NCBI RefSeq assembly: GCF_000263715.2
Contig: NZ_CM001514.1
Span: forward strand, 5,766,498 to 5,830,497
Direction of reading: 5' to 3'
Origin: Pseudomonas synxantha BG33R
Lineage (GTDB): Bacteria > Pseudomonadota > Gammaproteobacteria > Pseudomonadales > Pseudomonadaceae
Length of the DNA: 64,000 nt
How positions within the stretch are numbered: position 1 is the stretch's first letter; every line of letters begins with the position of its first letter. Shown one piece after another: positions 26,189 through 35,145 of the stretch. Below the pieces are notes generated by a model. That model was not told the DNA's origin. It saw only the letters and a program-made list of their open reading frames with translations, and ran no database searches. The translations under genes and the position numbers were made by a program.

Positions 26189-28128
26189 CAATGCACCTCC
26201 GCGGGTTCACGTTTAGGCGCTTTTGCCGGCACGGGGTCTTCAAGCAAAGCGTCGGCCACCAACTCGGCAATGTCCTTGATCAATGGTCGCGGCTCGACCA
26301 CACCTTCCAGCATCGCTGTGCACTGCGGGCAACCCACGGCCACCAGTTCGGCACCGGTTTCGCGGATGTCTTCCATGCGCATGTCGGGGATACGTTGCTT
26401 GCCGGGAATGTCAGTGATCGGCGCGCCGCCGCCACCGCCGCAGCAGCGCGAACGGAAGCCTGAGCGTTGCATTTCCTTGACCTCGATGCCCAACGCCCGC
26501 AGCACTTGGCGCGGTGCCTCGTATTCGCCGTTGTAGCGGCCCAGGTAACAAGGGTCGTGGTAGGTCACGCTGCTGCCTTTGTGCTGACCCAGGTTGAGCG
26601 CGCCGTCGCCGATCAACTCGGCCATGAAGGTGCTGTGATGCTGTACGAAGTAATTGCCGTTGAAGGCGCCGTACTCGTTTTTCAGCACATGGAAACTGTG
26701 CGGGTCGCAGGTAACAATGCGCTTGAAGCTATATTTGCCCAACGTCTGGATATTGCGCGAGGCCAACAATTGGAAAGTTGCTTCATCGCCCAGACGCCGC
26801 GCTACGTCACCGCTGTCGCGTTCTTCCAGGCCAAGTACCGCAAAGTCGACTCCAGCCGCCTTGAGCACTTTGACAAACGCACGCAGGGTGCGTTGGTTGC
26901 GCATGTCGAAGGCACCGTCGCCGACCCAGAACAGCACCTCGCAGCTGCCCTTGTCACTGAGCAACGGCAGGTTCAGGTCCGCCGCCCAGTTGAGGCGACC
27001 GCCCGGTGCGAAACCGCCGGGGTTGTCGGTGGCAATCAGGTTTTCCAGGACTTCGGCACCCTTGTTCGGCGTGGCGCCTTTTTCCAGGGTGAGGTGGCGG
27101 CGCATGTCGACGATGGCGTCGACATGCTCGATCATCATCGGGCACTCCTCGACGCAGGCACGGCAGGTGGTGCATGACCACAACGTCTCGGCATCCACCA
27201 ACCCGTTGACGATTGGCTGATGAGGGTTGCCGCCATGTTCGCCTATCGGTTTGCCCGGATACGGGCTGCCGGCAAACTTGGCATCGGTGCCACCGGCCAG
27301 GCCAACGACCATGTCCTGAATCAGCTTTTTCGGGTTCAGCGGCTGGCCGGCAGCGAATGCCGGGCACGCCGCTTCGCACTTGCCGCACTGCACGCAGGCG
27401 TCAAAGCCGAGCAACTGGTTCCAGGTGAAATCCTTGGGCTTCTCCACGCCAAGCGGCGCGGTTTTATCACTGAGGTCCAGCGGCTTCAGACCGGTGGAGC
27501 GGCCACCGCCGAAGCGTTCGGCGCGGCGGTGCCAGGCCAGGTGCAGGGCACCCGCGAAGGCGTGCTTCATCGGCCCGCCCCAGGTCATGCCGAAGAACAT
27601 TTCCGACACACCCCACAGCACGCCCACGCTCAGCAGCGCAGCGAGCAGCCAGCCGCCAAAGTCAGCGGGCAGAATCCCGGCCACCGGCAAGGTCACCAGG
27701 AAAAAGCTCACCGAGAACGCCATCAGGCTTTTCGGCAGGCGCATCCATGGGCCCTTGGACAGGCGCGCAGGCGGATTGCGGCGGCGCAGGTACATGAAGA
27801 TGGCACCGACAAACATCAGCACCGACGTCAGCAGCAACGCATAGCCGAGGATGCGGTTATGCAGGCCAAAGCCATGCACCACAATCGCCAGCAACGCCGA
27901 GAGCACAAAGCCCAGAGCCGTGGCGACGTGGGTGTTGGCGATGTATTTGTCGCGGGCGACCACGTGGTGCAAGTCGACCATGTAGCGCTTGGGCATGGCC
28001 AAAAGACCGCCAAGCAAGTCGACTTTGGATGCACGCCCACGGCGCCACATGCTCATGCGGCGCAAGGCGCCGAGGACGGCGAGCCCCAGGGCGGCAAAGA
28101 GCAGAATGGGAAGAAGTGTATTCAGCAT
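26188..28128 (-). CDS. dgcB: Dimethylglycine demethylase, membrane Fe-S subunit
   Basis: 646-aa membrane-associated iron-sulfur protein that works with DgcA in dimethylglycine demethylation. The N-terminal third has several hydrophobic helices. Then come two 4Fe-4S motifs, CVQCGKCEAACP and CTTCRACVEECP, and a C-terminal CCG-type (heterodisulfide-reductase-like) region with DPCYLGRYNG, RCCGGGGGAP and VGCPQC. It overlaps etfA by the stop/start bases. A REP doublet separates it from dgcA, so the operon carries an internal hairpin between the two subunits. Confidence 0.92.
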   Translation of the reverse strand: MLNTLLPILLFAALGLAVLGALRRMSMWRRGRASKVDLLGGLLAMPKRYMVDLHHVVARDKYIANTHVATALGFVLSALLAIVVHGFGLHNRILGYALLLTSVLMFVGAIFMYLRRRNPPARLSKGPWMRLPKSLMAFSVSFFLVTLPVAGILPADFGGWLLAALLSVGVLWGVSEMFFGMTWGGPMKHAFAGALHLAWHRRAERFGGGRSTGLKPLDLSDKTAPLGVEKPKDFTWNQLLGFDACVQCGKCEAACPAFAAGQPLNPKKLIQDMVVGLAGGTDAKFAGSPYPGKPIGEHGGNPHQPIVNGLVDAETLWSCTTCRACVEECPMMIEHVDAIVDMRRHLTLEKGATPNKGAEVLENLIATDNPGGFAPGGRLNWAADLNLPLLSDKGSCEVLFWVGDGAFDMRNQRTLRAFVKVLKAAGVDFAVLGLEERDSGDVARRLGDEATFQLLASRNIQTLGKYSFKRIVTCDPHSFHVLKNEYGAFNGNYFVQHHSTFMAELIGDGALNLGQHKGSSVTYHDPCYLGRYNGEYEAPRQVLRALGIEVKEMQRSGFRSRCCGGGGGAPITDIPGKQRIPDMRMEDIRETGAELVAVGCPQCTAMLEGVVEPRPLIKDIAELVADALLEDPVPAKAPKREPAEVH

Positions 28129-28148
28129 GGTGAAGCTCCCACAAGGCT

Positions 28149-28252
28149 CCTGTAGGAGCGAGCTTGCTCGCGAAGGTCGTCAACGATTACGCGTCCATTC
28201 TGGATGAACGCGTTGTATTGGAGTTTTTCGCGAGCAAGCTCGCTCCTACAGG
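28149..28252. repeat. REP doublet inside the dgcA-dgcB operon
   Basis: CCTGTAGGAGCGAGCTTGCT and its inverted copy AGCAAGCTCGCTCCTACAGG bracket about 60 bases. This is a different REP type from the others in the window. It fills the 132-base gap between two genes whose products work in one complex. Confidence 0.85.
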
Positions 28253-28260
28253 GACATTGC

Positions 28261-30321
28261 TTAGAAATCCTTGCACAGGCGCAGGGCGTCGTAGATCGCA
28301 GCGTGGGTGTTGCGCTGGGCCACACAGTCACCAATGCGGAACAGCAAGTACCCCTCGCCCGGCTCGCTCAAGCACGGCTGTGGTTTGATCGCAAACAAGG
28401 CTTCAACGTCGATCTGGCCCTTGTTGCGCGAGCCTTCCTTGAGGCCGTAGTAGAGGGCTTCGTCCGGGCGTACGCCGTTCTCCACCACCACCTGGTCCAC
28501 CACCCGTTCTTCTTTGGCGCCGGTGTATTCGTTCTCCAGTACCGCCACCAGCTTGTCGCCCTCGCGATAGACCTTTTCCAGCATCATGTCGCCGGTCATG
28601 ATCACTTCCTTGGGGTACATGCTGCGGTAGTACGTCGGGAACGATGTACCGCCAATCGCCACACCGGGCTTGATGTCGTCGGTGACGATTTCCACCTGGC
28701 AGCCTTTGTCGGCCAGGAAGTCCGCCACCGACATGCCGGTGAACTCGCAAATGGTGTCGTACACCAGCACGTTCTTGCCCGGCGCGACTTTGCCGTCGAG
28801 CACATCCCAACTGCTCACCACCAAGCCTTCGGCGGCGCCCCAATATTCGTTCTGTTCGATGAACGGATGCCCGCCCACCGCCAGCACCACCACGTCCGGA
28901 CGCAGGTCCAGGATGGTCTCGGCATCCGCCGCCACGCCGAGGCGCAGGTCGACTTTCAAGCGCGCCAACTCCAGCTGGTACCAGCGAGTGATACCGGCGA
29001 TCTGGTCGCGCTGCGGCGCTTTGGAAGCGGTGGTGATCTGCCCGCCGATGAACTCTTTTTTCTCCAACAGGGTTACGTCGTGGCCGCGTTCGGCGGCGAC
29101 ACGTGCTGCCTCCATACCAGCGGGGCCTGCGCCCACCACGACCACTTTGCGCTTGGCCCCGGTGGTTTTCTCGATGATGTGCGGCACGCCCATGTATTCA
29201 CGGGAGGTCGCGGCGTTCTGGATGCACAGCACGTCCAGGCCCTGATACTGGCGGTCGATGCAGTAGTTGGCGCCCACGCATTGCTTGATCTGGTCGATCT
29301 GGCCCATCTTGATCTTGGCGATCAGGTGCGGGTCGGCGATGTGCGCACGGGTCATGCCGACCATGTCCACATAGCCGCCTTCGAGGATGCGCGTGGCCTG
29401 GTTCGGGTCCTTGATGTTCTGCGCGTGCAGCACCGGAACCTTGACCACTTCCTTGATCCCGGCTGCCAGGTGCAGGAACGGCTCCGGTGGATAACTCATG
29501 TTCGGAATCACGTTGGCCAGGGTGTTGTGGGTGTCGCACCCCGAGCCCACCACGCCGATGAAATCGAGCATACCGGTGTCGTCGTAATACTTGGCGATCT
29601 GCTTCATGTCCTCATGGGACAAGCCGTCCGGGTGGAACTCGTCGCCGCACAGGCGCATGCCCACGCAGAAGTCTTCGCCCACTTCGGCACGCACGGCCTT
29701 GAGCACTTCCAGGCCGAACTTCATGCGGCCTTCAAAGCTGCCGCCCCATTCGTCGGTACGCTTGTTGACCCGCGGGCTCCAGAACTGATCGATCATGTGC
29801 TGGTGCACGGCGGACAGCTCGACGCCATCCAAGCCACCAGCCTTGGCACGACGCGCCGCCTGGGCGTAGTTGCCGATCACGCGCCAGATTTCTTCCGGCT
29901 CGATGGTCTTGCAGGTAGCACGGTGCACCGGCTCACGCACGCCGGACGGCGACATCAGGGTCGGCCAATTGAAGCCGTCCCAGCGTGAGCGACGGCCCAT
30001 GTGGGTAATCTGGATCATGATCTTGGCGCCATGCTTGTGCATGGCGTCGGCCAGGTTCTGAAAGTGCGGGATGATGCGGTCGGTGGACAGGTTCACCGAG
30101 CTCCACCATTCCTGGGGACTGTCGATGGCTACCACCGAGGAGCCGCCGCAGATCGCCAGGCCGATACCGCCCTTGGCTTTCTCTTCGTAATACTTCACAT
30201 AGCGGTCGGTAGTCATGCCGCCGTCGGTGGCATACACCTCGGCGTGGGCGGTACTAAGCACGCGGTTGCGGATGGTCAGCTTGCCGATCTGGATCGGCGC
30301 AAACATTGCTTCGAAAGCCAT
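28261..30321 (-). CDS. dgcA: Dimethylglycine demethylase, FMN/FAD catalytic subunit
   Basis: 686-aa enzyme of the trimethylamine-dehydrogenase/2,4-dienoyl-CoA-reductase type. The N-terminal half is an old-yellow-enzyme TIM barrel (FAPIQIGKLTIRNRV; FDFIGVVGSGCDT region). A short iron-sulfur segment CVGANYC...VLC follows near residues 335-355. The C-terminal half is an FAD/NAD domain (VVVVGAGPAGMEAARVAAERG). In trimethylamine dehydrogenase the segment is CxxCxxxC; here the second Cys is Ala. Substrate assignment rests on the gbd-locus context. It is cotranscribed with the DUF5943 and dipeptidase genes upstream. Confidence 0.92.
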   Translation of the reverse strand: MAFEAMFAPIQIGKLTIRNRVLSTAHAEVYATDGGMTTDRYVKYYEEKAKGGIGLAICGGSSVVAIDSPQEWWSSVNLSTDRIIPHFQNLADAMHKHGAKIMIQITHMGRRSRWDGFNWPTLMSPSGVREPVHRATCKTIEPEEIWRVIGNYAQAARRAKAGGLDGVELSAVHQHMIDQFWSPRVNKRTDEWGGSFEGRMKFGLEVLKAVRAEVGEDFCVGMRLCGDEFHPDGLSHEDMKQIAKYYDDTGMLDFIGVVGSGCDTHNTLANVIPNMSYPPEPFLHLAAGIKEVVKVPVLHAQNIKDPNQATRILEGGYVDMVGMTRAHIADPHLIAKIKMGQIDQIKQCVGANYCIDRQYQGLDVLCIQNAATSREYMGVPHIIEKTTGAKRKVVVVGAGPAGMEAARVAAERGHDVTLLEKKEFIGGQITTASKAPQRDQIAGITRWYQLELARLKVDLRLGVAADAETILDLRPDVVVLAVGGHPFIEQNEYWGAAEGLVVSSWDVLDGKVAPGKNVLVYDTICEFTGMSVADFLADKGCQVEIVTDDIKPGVAIGGTSFPTYYRSMYPKEVIMTGDMMLEKVYREGDKLVAVLENEYTGAKEERVVDQVVVENGVRPDEALYYGLKEGSRNKGQIDVEALFAIKPQPCLSEPGEGYLLFRIGDCVAQRNTHAAIYDALRLCKDF

Positions 30322-30336
30322 GGCACGGTCCTCGGC

Positions 30337-30867
30337 TTACAACGGTTTGACGGTGAACAGGCCATCGTCGTGGCCCTCTTCGGAGCCTCCGTAGACTTGT
30401 TCGGCGACAGTGCGGATCTTGCTGCCACGAGCCTCAAGAATCTGGTCCATGGCACCGGCAAACCAGCCGGTGAACATGTAGTCGACCTTGCGGCCGACCT
30501 TGCCGTACACGTAGACGAACGCCGAGTGCTCAAGCTTGACGCTGGCGGTGCCTTTATCCAGGTCGATGTCCTGGATCTTGAACAGGCCCCATCCGCGTTG
30601 CGACAGACGCTTCATGTAGTGTTCGAACACCGCGACGCCTTCCAGGCCGTGGCACTCGGCTTCCTTTTCACACCAGTGCCAGGCGGATTTGTAGCCGGCC
30701 TTGTAGAGGATCTCGGCGTAGGCATCAGCGCCCAGCACTTCTTCGATACCCATGTGGTTGTTGACGAAGAAATGGCGCGGCACGTACAGCATGGGCAGGG
30801 CGTCGGAGGTCCAGACACCGGTTTCGCTGTCGACTTCGATTGGCAATTGCGGGGCGATCTTGGCCAT
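30337..30867 (-). CDS. DUF5943 protein of the betaine locus
   Basis: 176-aa soluble protein of a conserved family found beside dgcA in Pseudomonas (PA5397 position). It resembles 4-vinyl-reductase-like small-molecule-binding domains, with DMFTGWFAGAMD-like and ECHGLEGVAVFEHYMKRLSQRG segments. Biochemical role is unknown to me. It lies 15 bases before dgcA and is cotranscribed, so a role in dimethylglycine metabolism is inferred from context. Confidence 0.85.
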   Translation of the reverse strand: MAKIAPQLPIEVDSETGVWTSDALPMLYVPRHFFVNNHMGIEEVLGADAYAEILYKAGYKSAWHWCEKEAECHGLEGVAVFEHYMKRLSQRGWGLFKIQDIDLDKGTASVKLEHSAFVYVYGKVGRKVDYMFTGWFAGAMDQILEARGSKIRTVAEQVYGGSEEGHDDGLFTVKPL

Positions 30868-30919
30868 GGAAACTTAACTCCAGAAAAATTCGTTGTGGTG
30901 TTGCCGATAGGTGTCTGGC

Positions 30920-31897
30920 TTATTCGCCCCAGACGTCCTTCAAGACGTTGACCCAGTTCTCGCCCATGATCTTGCGTACCACGCGCTCGGGGTGGCCGCG
31001 CTTGAGCAGGGTCTCGGTGAGGTTGGGGAATTCACCCACGGTGCGAATGCCCAGCGGGTTGATGATCTTGCCGAAGCTGGTCAGCCGGCGGGCGTAGCCC
31101 TTGTCATGGGTAAGCATTTCAAAGAAATCCTGGCCATGCCCCTGGGTGAAGTCGGTGCCGATGCCGATGGCATCTTCGCCGACGATATTCATGGTGTATT
31201 CGATGGCTTCGGCGTAGTCGTCGATGGTCGAATCGATGCCCTTGGCCAGGAACGGCGCGAACATGGTCACGCCGACAAACCCACCGTGGTCGGCGATGAA
31301 CTTGAGTTCTTCATCGGACTTGTTGCGCGGGTGTTCCTTGAGCCCGGACGGCAGGCAGTGGGAATAGCACACCGGCTTTTTCGATTCGAGGATGACTTCT
31401 TCGCTGGTCTTGGAACCGACGTGAGACAGGTCGCACATAATGCCGACACGGTTCATCTCGGCGACGATTTCGCGCCCGAAGCCCGACAACCCGCCGTCGC
31501 GCTCATAGCAGCCGGTGCCCACCAGGTTCTGGGTGTTGTAGCACATCTGCACCACGCCAACGCCGAGCTGTTTGAAGATCTCGACATAGCCGAGCTGGTC
31601 TTCAAAGGCATGGGCATTCTGGAAGCCGAAGATGATGCCGGTCTTGCCCTGCTCCTTGGCGCGGCGGATGTCGGCGGTGGTTTTCACCGGGATCACCAGG
31701 TCACTGTTCTCGCGAATCAGGGTCTGGCTGGCGACAATGTTATTGATCGTGGCCTGGAAGCCTTCCCACACCGACACTGTGCAGTTGGCGGCGGTGAGGC
31801 CACCTTTGCGCATGTCTTCGAACAGGTCGCGGTTCCACTTGGCAATAATCAGACCGTCGATAACGATGCTGTCGGCGTGCAACTCGGCTGGGCTCAT
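30920..31897 (-). CDS. Dipeptidase (renal dipeptidase family M19)
   Basis: 325-aa zinc peptidase-type protein. The membrane-dipeptidase signature appears as IVIDGLIIAKWNRDLF, CDLSHVGSKTSEEVI, PVCYSHCLPSG and DAIGIGTDFTQGH, which supply the family's metal-ligand positions. The first metal motif normally HxD reads DGLI here, so the canonical His-x-Asp at that place is not obvious. The start MSPAELHADS matches the length of the P. aeruginosa homologue (PA5396). It is the first gene of the DUF5943-dgcA-dgcB-etfA-etfB run. Its substrate is unknown; in this context a betaine-related compound is possible. Confidence 0.85.
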   Translation of the reverse strand: MSPAELHADSIVIDGLIIAKWNRDLFEDMRKGGLTAANCTVSVWEGFQATINNIVASQTLIRENSDLVIPVKTTADIRRAKEQGKTGIIFGFQNAHAFEDQLGYVEIFKQLGVGVVQMCYNTQNLVGTGCYERDGGLSGFGREIVAEMNRVGIMCDLSHVGSKTSEEVILESKKPVCYSHCLPSGLKEHPRNKSDEELKFIADHGGFVGVTMFAPFLAKGIDSTIDDYAEAIEYTMNIVGEDAIGIGTDFTQGHGQDFFEMLTHDKGYARRLTSFGKIINPLGIRTVGEFPNLTETLLKRGHPERVVRKIMGENWVNVLKDVWGE

Positions 31898-32115
31898 CAG
31901 GCGTCCCCTTATTGGCGATTCATGCGCCGAATCGTCTGCCGGCGCTTTGGGGCCAGCATATGCCCAGGGACAACCCGAGCCGGGTGCAAAAACGACAGGG
32001 GAATTGCCGAAAGCGTCAATCCACGACAAAGGCTGTGCAGACATGCCTGACGGGCGACTGTTCTTTGTCTTACGCTTGAGCCAGAATTGCGCATCACGTG
32101 ATATGAGACGGCGCA

Positions 32116-32517
32116 ATGAAATCGATTTTCCTGGCTTTGGCACTCATCGCAACCGGCGTTCACGCAGCCGAAGACACCGACAGCACGCCGTGCGACGGCA
32201 TCGAAAACGACAAACAGACCCTGGCCTGCGCCGCCTACAACAAAACCACCGCCGAGCAATTGCTCAAGGATAACTATCAGGGCCTGCTGGAGCGCATGGC
32301 TTCAACCTACGGCAGCGACAAGACCAAACTGGCCGACATTACCGCCCGTCTGAAGGACGCCCAGCAGAAATGGGAAAAACTGCGCGATGCCGATTGCGCG
32401 GTGGACACCTTCCCGGCGGTCAATGGCAGCAAGGAGTATGCGATTGCGCAGAATGATTGCCTGGCGCGGATGAGTGATGAGCGGTCGGAGTTTTTGGAGT
32501 CGATTGGGCAGGAGTAA
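32116..32517 (+). CDS. LprI-like/DUF1311 periplasmic protein
   Basis: 133-aa protein with a Sec signal (MKSIFLALALIATGVHA), then the DUF1311/LprI domain: CDGIENDKQTLACAAYNKTTAEQLL, a charged central helix, and conserved Cys in DADCAVDTF and AQNDCLARMSDERSEFL. Some members inhibit lysozyme; for this one the role is inferred from family only. A shorter copy of the same gene lies 1.2 kb downstream across the tyrosinase gene. Confidence 0.85.
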   Translation: MKSIFLALALIATGVHAAEDTDSTPCDGIENDKQTLACAAYNKTTAEQLLKDNYQGLLERMASTYGSDKTKLADITARLKDAQQKWEKLRDADCAVDTFPAVNGSKEYAIAQNDCLARMSDERSEFLESIGQE

Positions 32518-32520
32518 ACG

Positions 32521-32550
32521 CCCTTCCACACGGCTGAGACGCGGGAAGGG
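32521..32550. terminator. Hairpin between lprI-like gene and tyrosinase
   Basis: CCCTTCC pairs with GGAAGGG around a 16-base loop in the gap between two convergent genes. It may end both transcripts. Confidence 0.55.
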
Positions 32551-32561
32551 CCTTGCCCCAT

Positions 32562-33524
32562 TCAAGCCATGAAAGGTGACTTGAACGGCCTCTTGGTCAG
32601 CGGCACGCCTGGTTCGTAGGCATAACCCAGGGTGGTGATGTCCATCACGTCGCGGATACGACGCTGCCAGGGTTTGATCACATCATCGTAATTGTGCCCG
32701 GCCGGACCACCTTGCATTGGGCAGTAATGAGGCGCCAGATCAGGCTTATCCAGCTTCATTTGCGCCTGCCAGTCGGCCCAGATCTTGTCGATAAAGCAGT
32801 GATGCAGAAAAAACACCGGATCCTCGGGGGACGTCATTGCCAACATGTTGCCACCGATCCACAGATGGACTCGGTTGTGCAACTGCGAGCCCGGTGTGCT
32901 GACTTGCGGGTCGCCCTTCTGGGTGATCCATCCTTCAAGTCGGTTCCTGAAGCCTCGGTTGAACGGGCTGGCGTTGTAATTAGGCTCGTCATACAAACCT
33001 TCATTCATTGCCATCTTCACGTCGTCAGCCGTAGGCAGCGAGGTGACCCATTGCGAGAATTGTCGCTTCAGGCCCGGGCCCGGCAGGTCGTCTTCAGGGT
33101 ACGCAGGCACGGGCCAATTGCCGTAACGGTGTGCAAAGGGCCCATCTTGCACCCTGGACTCATCGGTAGCGTCACCGTCACCACCCATCAAGCTTTGCTC
33201 CCACACCGGTGAGTTCGTCGGGTCGGCCGCATCCAACGTCCAATCCCAGTAAGGTATCGTGATGCCAGGCGTAATCGATTGCAGGTCGGCCTCCAACTGC
33301 AACAACATCTCACGGTGCCACGGCAAAAAGGCCGGACCCAAGTGAGCCCCGTTACGATAGTCGGGGTCTTGGGGTTCATCGGGATGAACCGTAGGCACCA
33401 TCACTGCGTGGTGCCAATGCACATACTTGTCATATCCGCCATTGCGCTTGAGGGCCAACAGAGTATTGGTAAACGCTAGTCGTTCAGGCCCGCTCAGTGT
33501 TCGAATCTCCCTGCGAATATTCAT
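32562..33524 (-). CDS. Tyrosinase-family dicopper protein
   Basis: 320-aa tyrosinase copper-binding domain protein. CuA ligands lie in YVHWHHAVM and HLGPAFLPWHREML; CuB ligands lie in SQLHNRVHLWIGG and DPVFFLHHCFIDKIW. The size is close to Streptomyces-type tyrosinases, but no caddie gene is adjacent and no signal peptide is visible. Such enzymes oxidise phenols to o-quinones, leading to melanin-like pigment. It is expressed from a promoter region holding an 18-bp perfect palindrome and lies between two copies of an unrelated LprI-like gene, which marks it as accessory. Confidence 0.9.
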   Translation of the reverse strand: MNIRREIRTLSGPERLAFTNTLLALKRNGGYDKYVHWHHAVMVPTVHPDEPQDPDYRNGAHLGPAFLPWHREMLLQLEADLQSITPGITIPYWDWTLDAADPTNSPVWEQSLMGGDGDATDESRVQDGPFAHRYGNWPVPAYPEDDLPGPGLKRQFSQWVTSLPTADDVKMAMNEGLYDEPNYNASPFNRGFRNRLEGWITQKGDPQVSTPGSQLHNRVHLWIGGNMLAMTSPEDPVFFLHHCFIDKIWADWQAQMKLDKPDLAPHYCPMQGGPAGHNYDDVIKPWQRRIRDVMDITTLGYAYEPGVPLTKRPFKSPFMA

Positions 33525-33605
33525 TGCGCAACTCCCTTGTCGAAAAGGCTTGGAACCGCGTAAGGGTTCCTGTCGCGAATCTAGGTGAAGGACCCACCAA
33601 GTTCT

Positions 33606-33623
33606 ACTGTCAGATCTGACAGT
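33606..33623. promoter_or_regulatory. 18-bp perfect palindrome upstream of the tyrosinase gene
   Basis: ACTGTCAGATCTGACAGT lies 82 bases before the tyrosinase start. An imperfect copy, AACTGTCAGCTCTCACAGTT, lies at 33948-33967, after the truncated LprI-like gene. The symmetry and size suit a TetR-type dimeric repressor. No such regulator is encoded next to it. Confidence 0.6.
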
Positions 33624-33714
33624 TTCAGCACTGTCTCCGACAAATGGTCAACTCCTCTCGACCGGACCGAGCCTGTTACCATTCACGCCATCTTCACTAG
33701 TTCAAGGCAACGCC

Positions 33715-33915
33715 ATGAACGCGGCCGAAGACACCGACGTGACGCCGTGCGATGGCATCGAAAACGACAAACAGCCCTTGGCTTGCGCCGCCTATAACAA
33801 AGCCACCGCCGAGCAACTGCTCAAGGATAACGACCAAGGGCTGCTGCAGAACGATTGCCTGGCGCGAAAGAGTGATAAGCGGTCGGAGTTTTTGGAGTCG
33901 ATTGGGCAGGAATAA
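33715..33915 (+). pseudogene. Internally deleted copy of the LprI-like gene
   Basis: 66-codon frame reading MNAAEDTDVTPCDGIENDK, then on to LLKDNDQGLLQNDCLARKSD and the same SEFLESIGQE end as the 133-aa gene at 32116. It lacks the signal peptide and about 49 internal residues, removed in frame at a point where both flanks read near GCAG. AAGG precedes the ATG, so it might still be translated as a small cytoplasmic protein. DNA identity with the full gene is high at the 3' end, which suggests a recent copy. Confidence 0.75.
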
Positions 33916-34049
33916 GCGTCATCACCCTGGGTAGCCAGGCGCCTGTCAACTGTCAGCTCTCACAGTTTACGGTGTGCCGTGCAGTGCCTATGTTCGGTTG
34001 GTGAATACGCATTAACCGATCATCAAGGAGTTACTCCAAGGAGCTGATC

Positions 34050-34520
34050 ATGCTGACTCGACACGTCATTCCTCAAAACTACACAACCCCATCCCAGGGC
34101 AACCTGAGCGCTAATATTGGAACTTCCCCTTCCCTTACATTGACGGCTGAAGGCATCAGTTTCGCGCGGGACTACTACACAACCGACCGAAAAATGCGTA
34201 CGACGCTCTCGGCGCTGCAACGCCTGCCCGACATGATTCACGGCATTGAAATTACCTTTCTCAGCACGCTGACCGACGGTAAACACACGATTGAAGAGAA
34301 AAAGGTGAGTGCCGTTTATTGGCAACTATTGGCAGAAAACGACGAATCGGTTTTCTACACCCATGACGCGGACTCCGGTTTTATCGACATGGTCTTCGAT
34401 GATGCGCTCGAAACTGTTGAAGGAACCTTTAGCTTCGAGTCCACTAACTCGGATGGGAACCTCCTGGAAATTAACGGCGGCGACTTCAAAATTGTAGGAC
34501 GGGACGATCTTACGCTGTAG
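34050..34520 (+). CDS. Hypothetical protein (156 aa)
   Basis: I do not recognise this protein. AAGGAG precedes the ATG at a good distance. The sequence is soluble, acidic and rich in beta-type segments (VYWQLLAENDESVFYTHDAD, SGFIDMVFDDALETVEGTF), with no signal peptide or membrane helix. It stands alone between the broken LprI-like copy and the DUF3010 gene, in a patch of strain-variable genes. Confidence 0.65.
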   Translation: MLTRHVIPQNYTTPSQGNLSANIGTSPSLTLTAEGISFARDYYTTDRKMRTTLSALQRLPDMIHGIEITFLSTLTDGKHTIEEKKVSAVYWQLLAENDESVFYTHDADSGFIDMVFDDALETVEGTFSFESTNSDGNLLEINGGDFKIVGRDDLTL

Positions 34521-34594
34521 AAGCAGTAGTGCATCTGGGAGTGGATAGGGGGACAATCCTTTTTCCACTCTATCTTTCCCGACCAAGGCCATTC

Positions 34595-35011
34595 ATGACT
34601 ATCTGCGGCATCGAAATCAAAGGCAGCGAAGCCATTATCGCCGTCGCCTCCCTGCAGAACCAGGCGCTGACCCACGTCGCGCTGTCGACCAAGAAAATCG
34701 CCCTTGAAGACGACGACGAGGCCGCCAACGTCAAAGCCTTCGTCACCCAAGTGAAAGCGTTCGTACAGGAAAACGCCATCGAGCGTATCGCCATCAAGAA
34801 ACGCAGCAAGAAAGGTGAATTCGCCGGTGGCCCGACGACGTTCAAGATTGAAGGGGTGTTTCAATTACTGGAGGGGGTTGAAGTGACGCTGCTGTCGCCG
34901 CAGACCATCAATGCACAGAACAAGAAGCATACCTTTGATCTGCCCGCGACGCTGAACAAGTACCAGCATGAAGCCTACAAGGCTGCATGCTCGGCCCTGG
35001 TAAAGAAATAA
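34595..35011 (+). CDS. DUF3010 family protein
   Basis: 138-aa protein of the DUF3010 family, recognised from the MTICGIEIKGSEAIIAVAS start and the IAIKKRSKKGEFAGGPTTFKIEG core. The opening resembles an RNase-H-like fold (GIEIKGSEAI), but activity is unknown. A drastically shortened second copy lies 130 bases downstream, behind a REP doublet. Confidence 0.8.
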   Translation: MTICGIEIKGSEAIIAVASLQNQALTHVALSTKKIALEDDDEAANVKAFVTQVKAFVQENAIERIAIKKRSKKGEFAGGPTTFKIEGVFQLLEGVEVTLLSPQTINAQNKKHTFDLPATLNKYQHEAYKAACSALVKK

Positions 35012-35030
35012 GCCACGCCACCTCTCCACT

Positions 35031-35118
35031 GTGGGAGCTGGCTTGCCTGCGATGGCGGTACATCAGTCGACATTTATCGTGCTGACCCACCGCCATCGCA
35101 GGCAAGCCAGCTCCCACA
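35031..35118. repeat. REP doublet, GTGGGAGCTGGCTTGCCTGCGAT type
   Basis: Inverted pair of REP sequences with about 40 bases between them. It separates the DUF3010 gene from its deleted copy. The same type is at 41550-41615, 48086-48160 and 54600-54674. Confidence 0.85.
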
Positions 35119-35145
35119 TTTGATTTGAGTTGTCCCTTAGTCATT

